From: Nereida ignava
GTDB taxonomy: Bacteria > Pseudomonadota > Alphaproteobacteria > Rhodobacterales > Rhodobacteraceae
Length of the DNA stretch: 41,813 nt
Direction: 5' to 3'
Assembly (NCBI RefSeq): GCF_001049735.1
Contig: NZ_CVPC01000015.1
Coordinates: 1-41,813 of the forward strand
The position numbers were made by a program, and so were the translations under genes. Below, in pieces: positions 24,772 through 34,010 of the stretch. Numbering within the stretch: position 1 is the first letter of the stretch; each line of letters starts with the position of its first letter. The notes under the pieces were generated by a model that saw only the letters and a program-made list of their open reading frames with translations, was not told the DNA's origin and made no database searches.

Positions 24772-26637
24772 TCAAATTGCTTTGACGTCGGTCATGGGCG
24801 ACAACTGCTTAAAGATTTGTTGGACGTTGATCTTCACCGCGTCTGATACAAAGCCAGTGTCACGAAAGACGACACGCAAGGGTTCGTGCCCTGCCAGCTC
24901 TTTGACTAACTCTTCTGTCACACCTGTATCGAAACAAGCCACGAGTGCGTTTTCGTCGACAAAGAACACGGTCTTGCCCTGAATATTATCACGCCTGATT
25001 GGCAAGGTCAGGTCAACGCCCCAGTCCACGAGTACTTGGAACAATAGGTCTTCTGATGTGCGGCCTTGCTTGATGCTGTCCACGTTTGCCAGCAGGTCCG
25101 CCTGAGAGGTCTGATCCGGCGTGTAGAACACATTGGCCATGTTGGAGCTGTCGATCTTGAGCACGCGGAAGCCGACGTCCTTGTTCCAATCGGGGTGACA
25201 CTCCTCTTTGAGGATTTTCTGACCCGCGCGTCGTATGCGTTCTTTTGTTAGCTGGGGTAGAGTCTCAAAGCCAAGTTTCTTACGTGCAACCGCATTCTCT
25301 GACAGTTCTTCCGGAAGTTGAACCGCTATTGAAACGCGCCGAAGTCCATCATTGGCCGATTGTTTCAGTGTCGAATGGAAGGTGCTCCCGCTTCCTGCGA
25401 AGAAATCTAAAACGATGTCACCGTCACCAGAACCAATCTCAACGAGCCTTTTCACCATCTCGGTTGGCTTCGGATGATCGAATACTTTCGGCGCGAAGAG
25501 ATCAGCCATTTCCGCTGTGCCGTCTTCGTTTAGACCATGCTTATCCCACCAACTCTCTGGCTTAAAGCGCATCGATGTTCTTTCTGACAGGTACTTCTTT
25601 TGGATTGGACCTGCTTTTCCGGTCTTGCCGAAGATTATCCTCCCGTCATCAATTCGACGTTGCACTTCGGTTTCGTTGAAAACCCAATACCTGCCCTCGG
25701 GGGGCCAGTACGTGACACCTGTGTTTGGGTTGGTGATTTCAAAGTAGGGGCCCTCATGGTTTGCTGAAAGATCGGATGTGGTCCATGGGCCGCGAGGATC
25801 ACTATCCGGGTTCGAGTAGGTTTTCGCGAGATATTCGTCGGAAACATTGAATCCTAAGATTGACTTCTCTTGTGCAGTTTTGCCAAAGCAAACGATGTAG
25901 TCATGCACTGGTGGTATATAGCCGGTATTGTTGCCGTTAGTTTTTTTCTTCCAAAGGATTGTCCCAAGATAGTTTTTTTCACCGAAAACTTCGTTGCAAA
26001 CTTTCAGAAGGTTATCGATTTCGCGGTCGTCTATCGAGATGAAGACGACTCCTTCATCAGTCAGAAGATTCCGAGCCAACTTGAGCCTTGGCAGGATCAT
26101 GGACAGCCAAACTGAATGAAAACGACCGTTAGCCTCAGTATTCGCTACGAGTCTACTCCCCTGTTCATCTTCCTGACCCGATCGTTTGAGAAAATCAGAG
26201 TTGCTTTCTGCAAAGCTGTCTTTGTAAACAAAATCCTTCCCCGTGTTATACGGCGGGTCGATGTAGATCATCTTGACCTTGCCCAGATAGGTCTCCTGCA
26301 GCAGCTTCAGCGCCTCGAGGTTGTCGCCTTCGATAAACAGGTTCTGGGTGGTGTCGAAATCTACGCTTTCGTCCCGCGCAGGGCGCAGGGTTTTGGCAAT
26401 GGGGGCGTTTGCGGTGATCAGCGCCTCGCGCTTGCCCGGCCAGTTCAGGTGATAGCGTTCCTGCGGCCCCTCGACGATGCTTTCCGACAGTTCATTTTTC
26501 AGCTGATCAAAGTCAATCGCCAGTCGCAGCTTTCCATTGTCGTCCGCAGCCTCGGTCACGCAACCTGGGAAGAGCTTACGAATTTTGGCAATGTTGTCTT
26601 GCGTCAAGTCAGGGCTGTGCATTTTCAATTTGTCCAT
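24772..26637 (-). CDS. Type III DNA methyltransferase Mod subunit (beta class)
   Basis: The 621-residue enzyme has catalytic motif IV DPPYNTG at residues 127-133 before SAM-binding motif [10 protein letters not shown] at 411-419, the beta-class order. It modifies adenine N6 in an asymmetric site and gives Res its specificity. The target-recognition region lies between about 135 and 380. The gene is mosaic: bases encoding the N-terminal 130 residues (about 26240-26637) and the C-terminal part (24772-25240) are GC-richer than the AT-rich middle, as expected if the recognition domain was exchanged. The ATG at 26637 has AGAGGATT upstream. Confidence 0.93.
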   Translation of the reverse strand: MDKLKMHSPDLTQDNIAKIRKLFPGCVTEAADDNGKLRLAIDFDQLKNELSESIVEGPQERYHLNWPGKREALITANAPIAKTLRPARDESVDFDTTQNLFIEGDNLEALKLLQETYLGKVKMIYIDPPYNTGKDFVYKDSFAESNSDFLKRSGQEDEQGSRLVANTEANGRFHSVWLSMILPRLKLARNLLTDEGVVFISIDDREIDNLLKVCNEVFGEKNYLGTILWKKKTNGNNTGYIPPVHDYIVCFGKTAQEKSILGFNVSDEYLAKTYSNPDSDPRGPWTTSDLSANHEGPYFEITNPNTGVTYWPPEGRYWVFNETEVQRRIDDGRIIFGKTGKAGPIQKKYLSERTSMRFKPESWWDKHGLNEDGTAEMADLFAPKVFDHPKPTEMVKRLVEIGSGDGDIVLDFFAGSGSTFHSTLKQSANDGLRRVSIAVQLPEELSENAVARKKLGFETLPQLTKERIRRAGQKILKEECHPDWNKDVGFRVLKIDSSNMANVFYTPDQTSQADLLANVDSIKQGRTSEDLLFQVLVDWGVDLTLPIRRDNIQGKTVFFVDENALVACFDTGVTEELVKELAGHEPLRVVFRDTGFVSDAVKINVQQIFKQLSPMTDVKAI

Positions 26638-26650
26638 TGCCGTAATCCTC

Positions 26651-27325
26651 TTAATCGTTCTGTAGGTCAGCTGCTTTCAGCTGAACCAATTCTTGTTTTG
26701 CCACACGCAAAGCTGCGTTGATGCTGACACGTTTGTTGTATTGTTTCTCACGTGACAGTTGGCCCTTGATACGCCCAACCTCAAGCTCTTTACTCTTGAT
26801 TGCTTCCATTCGGTCCACGCGGGCTTGAATGTTCTCTTCAGCCAAGGGCTGCACGGGCATTAGAGCTGTCAATACCTTGTCGTACAGAGAGGCCAAGTCC
26901 AAGGCCACTGGCAAAGATGTGCGCGGGCTATCTGATGGTGTCCATTCAGACTTGAAGTAGTCACTAACTACCCACTTTGACCCATCAACCTCGCTGGGCC
27001 GTTTGAATGCAGCAATCGTCTGCCTGCGGCTTCCGTGTGCTACCTCAAAGATCAGTGGGAATGGAATAGCACGGTCTATGGCCCGCAAGACATCTGAGTG
27101 CAGCGGCGCCAGCTTCAAGCTTATGGCGAATACCTGAATTTCAGTGATGGACTTTGCCACATGCAGATTAGTCGTTTCTGGTGCCAGCTTGTACTTCCAA
27201 ACAATCTGATCGACTTGAGCTACGAACAGCTCCTTCAAAGCTGTATTCGCACCTGCGTGTTCATAGATCTTTGACTTAGGGATTACACGTCCAAACTGGG
27301 CGGACTTGGGATAGGCAAACAGCAC
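26651..27325 (-). CDS. DUF4391 family protein
   Basis: The 224-residue protein starts with GTG at 27325, four bases after the helicase stop, with GGAAGG upstream inside the helicase gene. It has the DUF4391 layout: an N-terminal FAYPKSAQFGRVIPKSKIYEHAG, the motif VDQIVWKYKLAPETTNL, the PFPLIFEV strand, and a C-terminal charged coiled coil (about 160-215). In my knowledge DUF4391 genes often lie between an SNF2-like helicase and type III mod/res, as here. Its function is unknown; the constant position suggests a subunit of the complex. Confidence 0.8.
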   Translation of the reverse strand: MLFAYPKSAQFGRVIPKSKIYEHAGANTALKELFVAQVDQIVWKYKLAPETTNLHVAKSITEIQVFAISLKLAPLHSDVLRAIDRAIPFPLIFEVAHGSRRQTIAAFKRPSEVDGSKWVVSDYFKSEWTPSDSPRTSLPVALDLASLYDKVLTALMPVQPLAEENIQARVDRMEAIKSKELEVGRIKGQLSREKQYNKRVSINAALRVAKQELVQLKAADLQND

Positions 27326-27328
27326 GTT

Positions 27329-30300
27329 TCAGCCTTCCGTATTTTGAACAATAAGGAAGGCAATAAGTTCAAAGTCATCAAGTCCTGCAATAGTATGTAC
27401 AAGGGCAGATGTACGTCCTCCGCCGAACAGACTATCAATATCCTTTTCTTCCTTTACTTCGATCATGGAGCGAATAGCTGCGCTGAGCAATTCAGACTGG
27501 TGTTCCATATGCCGACCATCGTCAGTCTGTTCGTTAAACAACCTACACATGGCATCGATGGGTTGGTGTTGCCCTTTGCAGCTGCTACGGATCAAATCGA
27601 GCAATCGTTTCACCTCAGTGTGATCTGCAATCACTTCACCTTCATTGTCGATGTAGGTGATATAATATGGGTGTAAGCGGTTCTGTTGATTGACGTTGAT
27701 GGTGTTGTGAACGTTCTTCAGCGCGAAGATCACTCCGGGCTCCAGTCCGCGTTCTGGCTGCGCTGCGACCACGGCATGTTGACCATTTGGCATTTTAGAA
27801 AGATCGCCATGCTCCTTCACGTAATTGAGCAGGTCCATACGAAAATCGTTTAAGCCAAGGTCTGTTATGGATACGCCTGTTTTCACATCTTCAAGCTCAA
27901 TAACTTCTTCCTGAAGGCGCATCAGCTGATCCTTGCGGTACGCAATGTCGGTACTTTTAGCGCTGAGAACGTTGTCGTCGCCTGTTGCTGTGATGTCAGT
28001 AATCACCATGCGATTTTCGACACGTTCTTTCAGATTGATGTACTGATCAAGCGAGATATCTGGCCAATAGTTGACCAATTGGATTTGACTATTGGGAGAT
28101 CCAATACGGTCAATCCGGCCAAAGCGCTGGATCACTCGAACAGGGTTCCAGTGAATGTCGTAGTTAATTAAGAAATCACAGTCTTGAAGGTTTTGGCCTT
28201 CTGAAATGCAATCAGTACCGATCAGAACGTCAATTTCAGAAGCTTCTTCGGGCAGTACAAGCTGTTTCTCTTTTGCTCTTGGAGCAAACAGCGTCAGCAC
28301 CGATTGAAAGTCATAGTTTCTCTTAAGTGTCGTTTGCGGTGAGCTAGAACCCGTTACTCTACCAGTATGAAGGCTGCGTTCGCTTAGTAAGGCCGGGGCT
28401 AAATTTTCATATAGATAGTTTGCCGTATCAGCAAACGCCGTGAAAATGATTACTTTCTTGTTCCCAGGATTAAGTGGGTTGTCAATTTTGGCTTCGATCA
28501 ACTCTTTCAAATGCTGAAGCTTTGCATCGTCTTTTGGTTCGACTAGCTCCATTGATGCGATCAGCTCGTCGATCAAGAACTTGTCAGCTGCTAGCTCATG
28601 TTTCCATGAAGGAAGGTCCATATCAGCAAGGCTAATCTTGACCTTCTTACCGACAGTGAACTCATCAAACCCTGTGAGTTCGTCATCTTCACTGGCAAGA
28701 ACATCAAAGTCTGAACTCAAATCAGAAAAATCAGTGTCTCCACCTGCTTGCTCGAAGTCACTTATGGCCACCAAGGTCCGTTGAATATTTCCTGCAAGGG
28801 ATTTTAGTGTTAATCGAAACGCCTCAACTGAGCTTTCAAGCCGCTTCAACAAATTCGTTGTCATTAGCGCTTGAAGGCTGCGCTCACGGTCGAGTTGCCT
28901 TAACTTTCCTCGACCACCCTCGACAGAAGTATCGTACATCTCTTCATATTTGGCCAAGCGACTGGGCAGTATGTAGCTGATCGGAGCGTAAACAGCGAGC
29001 TTCAGAACCGATAGTTGAGAAAAAATATCGTTGAAACCAATTACATCTTCACGGTGAGTGATAGGACTATGAAATGATTTCGGTTTGAGTCGCGTGGGAA
29101 ACTGCCCAATGTCGGTGGTGTCGTAGAAAGTTTGGATATGTTTGCGAGATCGCGCAATCGTGACTGCATCCAGAAGTTCAAAAAAATCAAAATCGAGCGT
29201 CTTGAGAATTGAAGCTGATGTCCGCTCGTCAGGTGGCAAATCAGCCCAATTGTTGAATGCAGCCTGCGCACGTCTAAAAATCTCTTCGACGCTGTTTTTG
29301 CTTTTCAAATTTTTGCTCAGGGTTTCAGATTGACCTTCGTAAGCAAGAGCAAGTTGATTTCTAAGATCATTAAACCGGTTGTTGACTGGCGTAGCCGATA
29401 GCATCAGGACTTTTGTTTTTACACCGTCTCTAATGACCTTGTTCATTAGCTTCTGATAACGTGTTTCACGATCCTTAAAAACATCATTGTTTCGGAAGTT
29501 GTGGCTCTCGTCGATGACCACAAGATCATAGTTTCCCCAATTGATACGGTTCAACGGGATGCCAAAGCTTTCACCACTCGTTCGTGAAAGGTCGGTATGA
29601 CAGAGCACATCATAGTTGAACCTGTCACCAGCAAAAATATTGGTCTTAAGGTTCGTATTATAGTTCCGCCAATTATCGGCTAGCTTCTTGGGGCACAGAA
29701 CTAGCACGGCGCGATTGCGCAGTTCATAGTACTTGACGACAGCCAAGGCTGTAAAAGTTTTGCCTAGTCCGACGCTATCCGCAAGAATACAGCCGTTGTG
29801 TGTTTCTAGTTTATTGATGATCCCCGTTGCCGCATCTTTTTGATAGTTGAACAACTTGTTCCAAACCAAACTATCTTTGTAGCCAGTTAAATCGTTCGGC
29901 AGAACATCCTCGTCAACCTCATCAAGAAAATCGTGAAAAATGTTATAAAGCATTAAGAAGTAAATTCGTTCAGGGGAATTTTCCTGATAAACGCTCTCGA
30001 TGTACGTACATATAGAGTCTGTTACATCCTGCACTTTGTCTTCATCGTTCCAGATTTCGTTAAAGAGCTGCAGGTACATTCCTGTATGCGTCAGCTCGTC
30101 AAACTCAGTGACAAAGTTAGAAACAGCGTCACCCTTTTGATAGCCAAGGTCAGGAGCCGTAAAGCCACTTATCGGCATATAGGCTTTTGAGCTACCGGCG
30201 TCTTCGAGGTGCATAAATTGCTGCATGGCAGACTTAGTCGTATTTGACTTGAACTTAGCCGTCTTGCGAACCCATGCAGCACACTCACGTGCGATAGCTT

Positions 30301-30604
30301 TCTGGTTCAATTTATTGCGGAGCTGAATTTCGAATTCTGTTCCATACACGCTACTCTCTTGAGCTGTTTTAGGAATGAAAAATTCTCGCCGCTCTTTTCG
30401 TATTTTGTCAGTTACTTCACTGGGCACAAATGTAGGGGTGGTGAAAATAAACTGAACACTTTCAACCTTTTTTAATTCAGCCTTGAGCGCCTCATACGCA
30501 TAAATTGAAAAGCAAGACGCAGCGATGCGTAACTTTGAGCCACGGCCTAAGTTTTGGCGTATTTCGTCGCCAAGTATTGTAGTCGAGTTATCAATTATTT
30601 TCAT
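27329..30604 (-). CDS. SNF2-type helicase with N-terminal PLD-like domain
   Basis: The 1091-residue protein begins with a region resembling the phospholipase-D-like N-terminus of helicase-related proteins (RGSKLRIAASCFSIYAYEALKAEL). It continues with an SF2/SNF2 core: FNYQKDAATGI, Walker A ADSVGLGKT at 275-283, DESH box at 365-368, motif III LMLSATPVNN, and C-terminal QNLQDCDFLINYDIHWNP and QRFGRIDRIGS. I see no clear nuclease HKD pair, so the PLD-like part may be structural. It is the second gene of the restriction operon and its start overlaps the 142-residue gene by 14 bases. It may translocate DNA for the restriction complex, like helicases in multi-gene R-M-derived defence systems. Confidence 0.85.
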   Translation of the reverse strand: MKIIDNSTTILGDEIRQNLGRGSKLRIAASCFSIYAYEALKAELKKVESVQFIFTTPTFVPSEVTDKIRKERREFFIPKTAQESSVYGTEFEIQLRNKLNQKAIARECAAWVRKTAKFKSNTTKSAMQQFMHLEDAGSSKAYMPISGFTAPDLGYQKGDAVSNFVTEFDELTHTGMYLQLFNEIWNDEDKVQDVTDSICTYIESVYQENSPERIYFLMLYNIFHDFLDEVDEDVLPNDLTGYKDSLVWNKLFNYQKDAATGIINKLETHNGCILADSVGLGKTFTALAVVKYYELRNRAVLVLCPKKLADNWRNYNTNLKTNIFAGDRFNYDVLCHTDLSRTSGESFGIPLNRINWGNYDLVVIDESHNFRNNDVFKDRETRYQKLMNKVIRDGVKTKVLMLSATPVNNRFNDLRNQLALAYEGQSETLSKNLKSKNSVEEIFRRAQAAFNNWADLPPDERTSASILKTLDFDFFELLDAVTIARSRKHIQTFYDTTDIGQFPTRLKPKSFHSPITHREDVIGFNDIFSQLSVLKLAVYAPISYILPSRLAKYEEMYDTSVEGGRGKLRQLDRERSLQALMTTNLLKRLESSVEAFRLTLKSLAGNIQRTLVAISDFEQAGGDTDFSDLSSDFDVLASEDDELTGFDEFTVGKKVKISLADMDLPSWKHELAADKFLIDELIASMELVEPKDDAKLQHLKELIEAKIDNPLNPGNKKVIIFTAFADTANYLYENLAPALLSERSLHTGRVTGSSSPQTTLKRNYDFQSVLTLFAPRAKEKQLVLPEEASEIDVLIGTDCISEGQNLQDCDFLINYDIHWNPVRVIQRFGRIDRIGSPNSQIQLVNYWPDISLDQYINLKERVENRMVITDITATGDDNVLSAKSTDIAYRKDQLMRLQEEVIELEDVKTGVSITDLGLNDFRMDLLNYVKEHGDLSKMPNGQHAVVAAQPERGLEPGVIFALKNVHNTINVNQQNRLHPYYITYIDNEGEVIADHTEVKRLLDLIRSSCKGQHQPIDAMCRLFNEQTDDGRHMEHQSELLSAAIRSMIEVKEEKDIDSLFGGGRTSALVHTIAGLDDFELIAFLIVQNTEG

Positions 30605-31019
30605 GTTTACTCAAGAAAGCAAAATGCGCCGCCTCAAGAGCGCGAATAAAAGTAAGAGCTCCATAGCGCCAAACCTCTGCACCCATCCGAACTTCACTGT
30701 TGAGTGGTTCACTACTCGAAGTTTCGGTGCTGTTTGGAACCCCAAACAAACCTAGCTCTTCAGGTGAAAGAAACGTACGAGCGAATACAACTTGCTTGGA
30801 TGTCTGCCAGTACATGGTTGCAAAGTTACGCAAGCGCCTTTGCCCCAAGACTTCGCCAGGCACAGCCAAACGCAGATCTCCACCATTCGTGTCGGTGAAA
30901 TGCACCTTCACAGAGTTGCGCTTATCAAAGTGCTCAATCACACTTTCAAAGAACCCTCGTGCCGCTAAAGGGGCATCGACAAGCCTCGCTTCAAAGTTGT
31001 CTCTTGGAATTTCACCCAA
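30591..31019 (-). CDS. Hypothetical protein, 142 aa, first gene of the restriction/helicase operon (TTG start)
   Basis: The start is the TTG at 31019, preceded at good distance by AGGAGGG; there is no ATG or GTG at this position. The product is compact, with mixed strands and helices (FFESVIEHFDKRNSVKVHFTDTNGGDLRLAVPG, then WQTSKQVVFARTFLSPEELGLFG) and a C-terminal helix WRYGALTFIRALEAAHFAFL. I do not recognise the family. It overlaps the helicase start by 14 bases, so the two are translationally coupled and it is probably a component of the same system. Confidence 0.72.
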   Translation of the reverse strand: MGEIPRDNFEARLVDAPLAARGFFESVIEHFDKRNSVKVHFTDTNGGDLRLAVPGEVLGQRRLRNFATMYWQTSKQVVFARTFLSPEELGLFGVPNSTETSSSEPLNSEVRMGAEVWRYGALTFIRALEAAHFAFLSKHENN

Positions 31020-31233
31020 CTACTTCCCTCCTTTTTTTGAAAGGTTAGGGCATTTGAACTATGCCTTCCAGCAGTTTGAGCAATCAAGATGCTACTAGCA
31101 TTGGTTTGCGGCAATCTGCACGGTTCCATTTGAAAACGCAGCGTAGCGCAGTAACTCTAGTTGCTCGCTACACGAGCTGTAGGGCGAGGCGCTCTGACCC
31201 CTACAGCCTGCGCACAGACGGCGACAAGTACCC

Positions 31234-31509
31234 CTAGCTAAGGTTGTCGGGCTTTGGCGTGTTAAACGGCTTGGGCTTGCGCTTCTTAGTCGTGCGTTTC
31301 TTTGGCTTTGCGGGTTTGGGGATTGGCAGCGGCGCAGGGCGTTTGCATGTCACTTCAGCTATGCGCATTTGACGCTGCCAATATGGGGTGATGCTAAACC
31401 ACCAACCAACTTGTGTAAGTAGTTCCCCATAAAAAACCGCAGCGCAGATTTTTGAGGCTGCAGAACCCATTTCGGATGATTGCTCATACTGCCATCCGTT
31501 CCGGCGCAC
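31234..31509 (-). CDS. Hypothetical protein with basic Pro/Lys-rich tail, 91 aa
   Basis: The start is a GTG at 31509, inside the last 26 bases of the 108-residue gene, with only a poor ribosome site. The N-terminal half contains FYGELLTQVGWWFSITPYWQRQM. The last 35 residues are Lys/Pro repeats (PKPAKPKKRTTKKRKPKPF), probably a disordered nucleic-acid-binding tail. I recognise no family. The gene could begin later at an internal ATG. The 214 bases between it and 31020 are AT/GC mixed with no gene. Confidence 0.5.
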   Translation of the reverse strand: MRRNGWQYEQSSEMGSAASKICAAVFYGELLTQVGWWFSITPYWQRQMRIAEVTCKRPAPLPIPKPAKPKKRTTKKRKPKPFNTPKPDNLS

Positions 31510-31810
31510 GCCACACGGCTTCTGCTTGCGTAGCTATGGCCCTGTCACAAAGAGCTTTAAGGTTTGCCAAGCGCTCCCCCCACGCTTGATGATCTTGCTG
31601 ATCACTTGCCGCCAATCGCGCTGCATAATACCCAAGCTTGCTTGCACAAATGCTGAGCGTGCTCACACTTGGTTCCGTGTTGTGATAGCGCAGCACGCGG
31701 ATATAGCCCTCACTGCGCCCCAGCCAGCTGTGACAGAACTCTGGTGTGTTCTGCACGATACCGGTTGCGATCAACTCATCGCGCATGTGTTCTAATAGTC
31801 TTATGCTCAT
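31484..31810 (-). CDS. Small HTH-like hypothetical protein (DUF6626-like), 108 aa
   Basis: The ATG at 31810 follows GGGAGAA. The product reads LLEHMRDELIATGIVQNTPEFCHSWLGRSEGYIRVLR, a pattern like small alphaproteobacterial proteins grouped as DUF6626, with a helix-turn-helix-like LGRSEGY segment, then a helical C-terminus. It may be a DNA-binding accessory protein of the element. The family match is from memory and not firm. Confidence 0.5.
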   Translation of the reverse strand: MSIRLLEHMRDELIATGIVQNTPEFCHSWLGRSEGYIRVLRYHNTEPSVSTLSICASKLGYYAARLAASDQQDHQAWGERLANLKALCDRAIATQAEAVWRAPERMAV

Positions 31811-31910
31811 CCAATTCTCCCAGTGTTTTGGTCTCGCAAGTATTTATCAAAACACGGTTGTGTTGGAGCAAACACGAGTGCGGATAGTGTCGCTCAGCAA
31901 ACAAGCCAGA

Positions 31911-32088
31911 AGCTGTGTTGCGAAAATTTCTTGCGGCACTGTGGCGCGAGACTGTGTTGTGGAAACTTCTTGCGATGCTTTGGTGCAAGACTGTGTTGTG
32001 GGAATTTCTCAGGAGACTGTGGGATAACCACTATGTTGCAACCACAAACCTACAACACAGTGGTTGCGCCATAGTTGTGCGTGCCTGT
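31911..32088. repeat. Iteron-hairpin locus, copy L (candidate replication origin)
   Basis: Three tandem 39-bp units (31911-31949, 31950-31988, 31989-32027), each with a CTGTGTTG start and a TTTCT- or CTTCT-type middle, lead into a hairpin. Its arms are AACCACTATGTTG (32026-32038) and CAACACAGTGGTT (32053-32065), with one mismatch, around the 14-base loop CAACCACAAACCTA. Nine bases later comes TTGTGCGTGCCTGT (32075-32088). Unit, hairpin, spacing and last motif all recur at 35281-35380. The layout resembles rolling-circle or iteron origins. Confidence 0.7.
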
Positions 32089-32103
32089 GACGGAACCCAG
32101 TTC

Positions 32104-33009
32104 CTAGCTCTCGCTGCGTCCAAGCTTTTTCTTCCAACGGCGACGACTTGAGATCAGCGTCCAGCTGTCATTAAGGTTCGGCTCCAGCCCATGCTCCACT
32201 TTGTCATAACTGGGAAACCGTCCCCGTGCTGCATTCTCGGCCAGCGCAATACCTCTGCTCCAAGCACGGCTTGTGAGTGCAGACAGCACTGAGCGATCAT
32301 ATGTGAGTTCACCACGTGGTATGCGCACTTTGGGGTCTAGTTCACGGCTATAGGTATCGCTGACCTTTGCGCGAGCTCCAACACGCCACAGGGCTTGGCG
32401 GGGCATGGCACTGCGCACCCACACAACATATAAATACCGAAACAGCGTATCCTTGCGCTGGCGTGTGCCCAGTAAAGGATATTTTGCAACTGGTTCTGGT
32501 AAAACACGGCGCTCTTTTAGTGAGCCATCGATCAGTTTGCCCAACTGCCTTGTTATCTGCGCTTTGCTCAAACCAACGGGGATATTCACAACCATAGAAT
32601 TGGGCTGACCTTGTTCTGTCCAATCATCTTCAATGAAGTCTTGTAGACGGGATGCAGCTTTACGGTGTCTGTCGCTGCGCAGCACATCGACTTTACGCAC
32701 ACGTGGCTTGCTGCCTTTGTACCCAAACACAGGCAACGCCCGCTCACTCCACCAGTCCAAGAAGCGAACCCGTTGAACGTCGCCTAAGTCGTCATAGACC
32801 GCTAGCACGTCCTCAAAGTCAGCAGGCAGTGTTGCGAGTTCTTGTTCACTTAAATCATTCGCGCGAAAGCGCCGCGCCAGTTCATAGCTTGGGCTGACGG
32901 CCAAATACTCCATCCAAAGCAGATAGAAACCGAGGTTTGCGGCCCATACGCCGTCCTTACGGAAGTCTGTGGAACGAGGGCTATCATAGTGTTTTCGTTC
33001 ATTTTGCAT
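32104..33009 (-). CDS. Hypothetical protein, 301 aa, element module
   Basis: I recognise no family. The protein is basic at its C-terminus (SSRRRWKKKLGRSES). It contains a possible winged-helix-like segment at about 130-165 (SKAQITRQLGKLIDGSLKERR), suggesting DNA binding. It is divergent from the 33143 operon and ends 15 bases from the L iteron-hairpin locus, so it could regulate or take part in replication or maintenance of the element. The ATG at 33009 has a weak ribosome site. Confidence 0.65.
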   Translation of the reverse strand: MQNERKHYDSPRSTDFRKDGVWAANLGFYLLWMEYLAVSPSYELARRFRANDLSEQELATLPADFEDVLAVYDDLGDVQRVRFLDWWSERALPVFGYKGSKPRVRKVDVLRSDRHRKAASRLQDFIEDDWTEQGQPNSMVVNIPVGLSKAQITRQLGKLIDGSLKERRVLPEPVAKYPLLGTRQRKDTLFRYLYVVWVRSAMPRQALWRVGARAKVSDTYSRELDPKVRIPRGELTYDRSVLSALTSRAWSRGIALAENAARGRFPSYDKVEHGLEPNLNDSWTLISSRRRWKKKLGRSES

Positions 33010-33035
33010 AGATAAATTGGAATAACATTATCCGC

Positions 33036-33048
33036 TAATTGTCAATTA
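33036..33048. promoter_or_regulatory. Palindromic operator candidate in divergent promoter
   Basis: TAATTGTCAATTA is a perfect 6-bp dyad around one central base. It lies between the divergent starts at 33009 and 33143, where a repressor of both genes would bind. Confidence 0.45.
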
Positions 33049-33142
33049 TGCGTAGTAAATATCGATTCTAGTTGTCTGGTCGTAAAACTTGAACATCGAC
33101 ACGGCAATCAAGCCAGTCGCGGTCAACACAGGAGATATTCAC

Positions 33143-33946
33143 ATGACCAACACAACAAACAACACACTCATGGTGGCAAACACAGTAGATGCTCTGATCG
33201 AAAAGCGTCGTATTTGGGAAGAGGGTACTTATGCTGCCAGCAACGCGGAGCTTTATACTCTGCTGGGCAACACCTTGGATTTGTTCCTCAAGGTTCGCAA
33301 AGATCGTGGCCTTAGCAAAGCTGTCACTGACCTTCTGGATACTTACAATGTCACGTATAACTCGCAAACCAGTCTTGCTCTTCGCATAGTACGTTTGATC
33401 TTTGTGGGCAGTGGGCGTGAGACCAAAATAGCCAATCGCGCTTACACATATGCTCGCGTTCTTGTGGTAGCAGCAGATCAGCGGATCACAGGGGAAACGC
33501 TTCCAAAGTTCATCACTGACAACAACGGTATTGACGAAATCCGCCGCCAAGGCGCTGACGGAGAAAGCCCTGCCGCGCTCGCAAAAAAAAGTCGGGAATA
33601 CGCTGAAAGCGTGTTGCACAATCAACCGTCACTGATGTCGGTAGATATGATGGACGATCTTCAACCTGTGGACGGGGCATTTTACAGCTTGGCGCTGGTC
33701 CGTAAAAACGCGGATGGTTCAGCAAGTGTTGTGTTCGGGACCAACAACGCAGCAGCTGTCAACACTGTACTGTCTATTGCAGGCAAAACGCTCAAGCAAA
33801 AAGCAGCGCAAACCGCTGAACACAATGTTGCCAAGCAAGACGCGGAGCAGCGTGCAGAAAATGTAGCACAGCTTGTTGCAGGTATCGCAGCTGCACAAAT
33901 GCCGACTGATGTAAGCGTCACTGAAGCTGAGCTTACCCCAGCATAA
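33143..33946 (+). CDS. Hypothetical protein, 267 aa, first gene of the AAA+ operon
   Basis: The ATG at 33143 is preceded by AGGAGAT; the frame runs back to 33089 without one. The product is largely helical (NAELYTLLGNTLDLFLKVRKDRG), with a strand-rich stretch at about 180-210 (DGAFYSLALVRKNADGSASVVFG) and an Ala/Gln-rich coiled C-terminus. No known family is recognised. It heads a four-gene operon with the clamp-loader-like ATPase and ends at a terminator, so a role in element replication or maintenance is likely but unproven. Confidence 0.7.
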   Translation: MTNTTNNTLMVANTVDALIEKRRIWEEGTYAASNAELYTLLGNTLDLFLKVRKDRGLSKAVTDLLDTYNVTYNSQTSLALRIVRLIFVGSGRETKIANRAYTYARVLVVAADQRITGETLPKFITDNNGIDEIRRQGADGESPAALAKKSREYAESVLHNQPSLMSVDMMDDLQPVDGAFYSLALVRKNADGSASVVFGTNNAAAVNTVLSIAGKTLKQKAAQTAEHNVAKQDAEQRAENVAQLVAGIAAAQMPTDVSVTEAELTPA

Positions 33947-34010
33947 ACGGACAGAGCTTGCAGGCAGCGTCACCGTCGCCTGCAGCCTCTCATCTTACAA
34001 AGGAAAGACT

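Noticed and set aside
31911-32027. Three 39-bp tandem units as a CRISPR array
   Set aside because: The units are directly adjacent with no spacers, diverge from each other, and lead into a hairpin; no cas genes are present.
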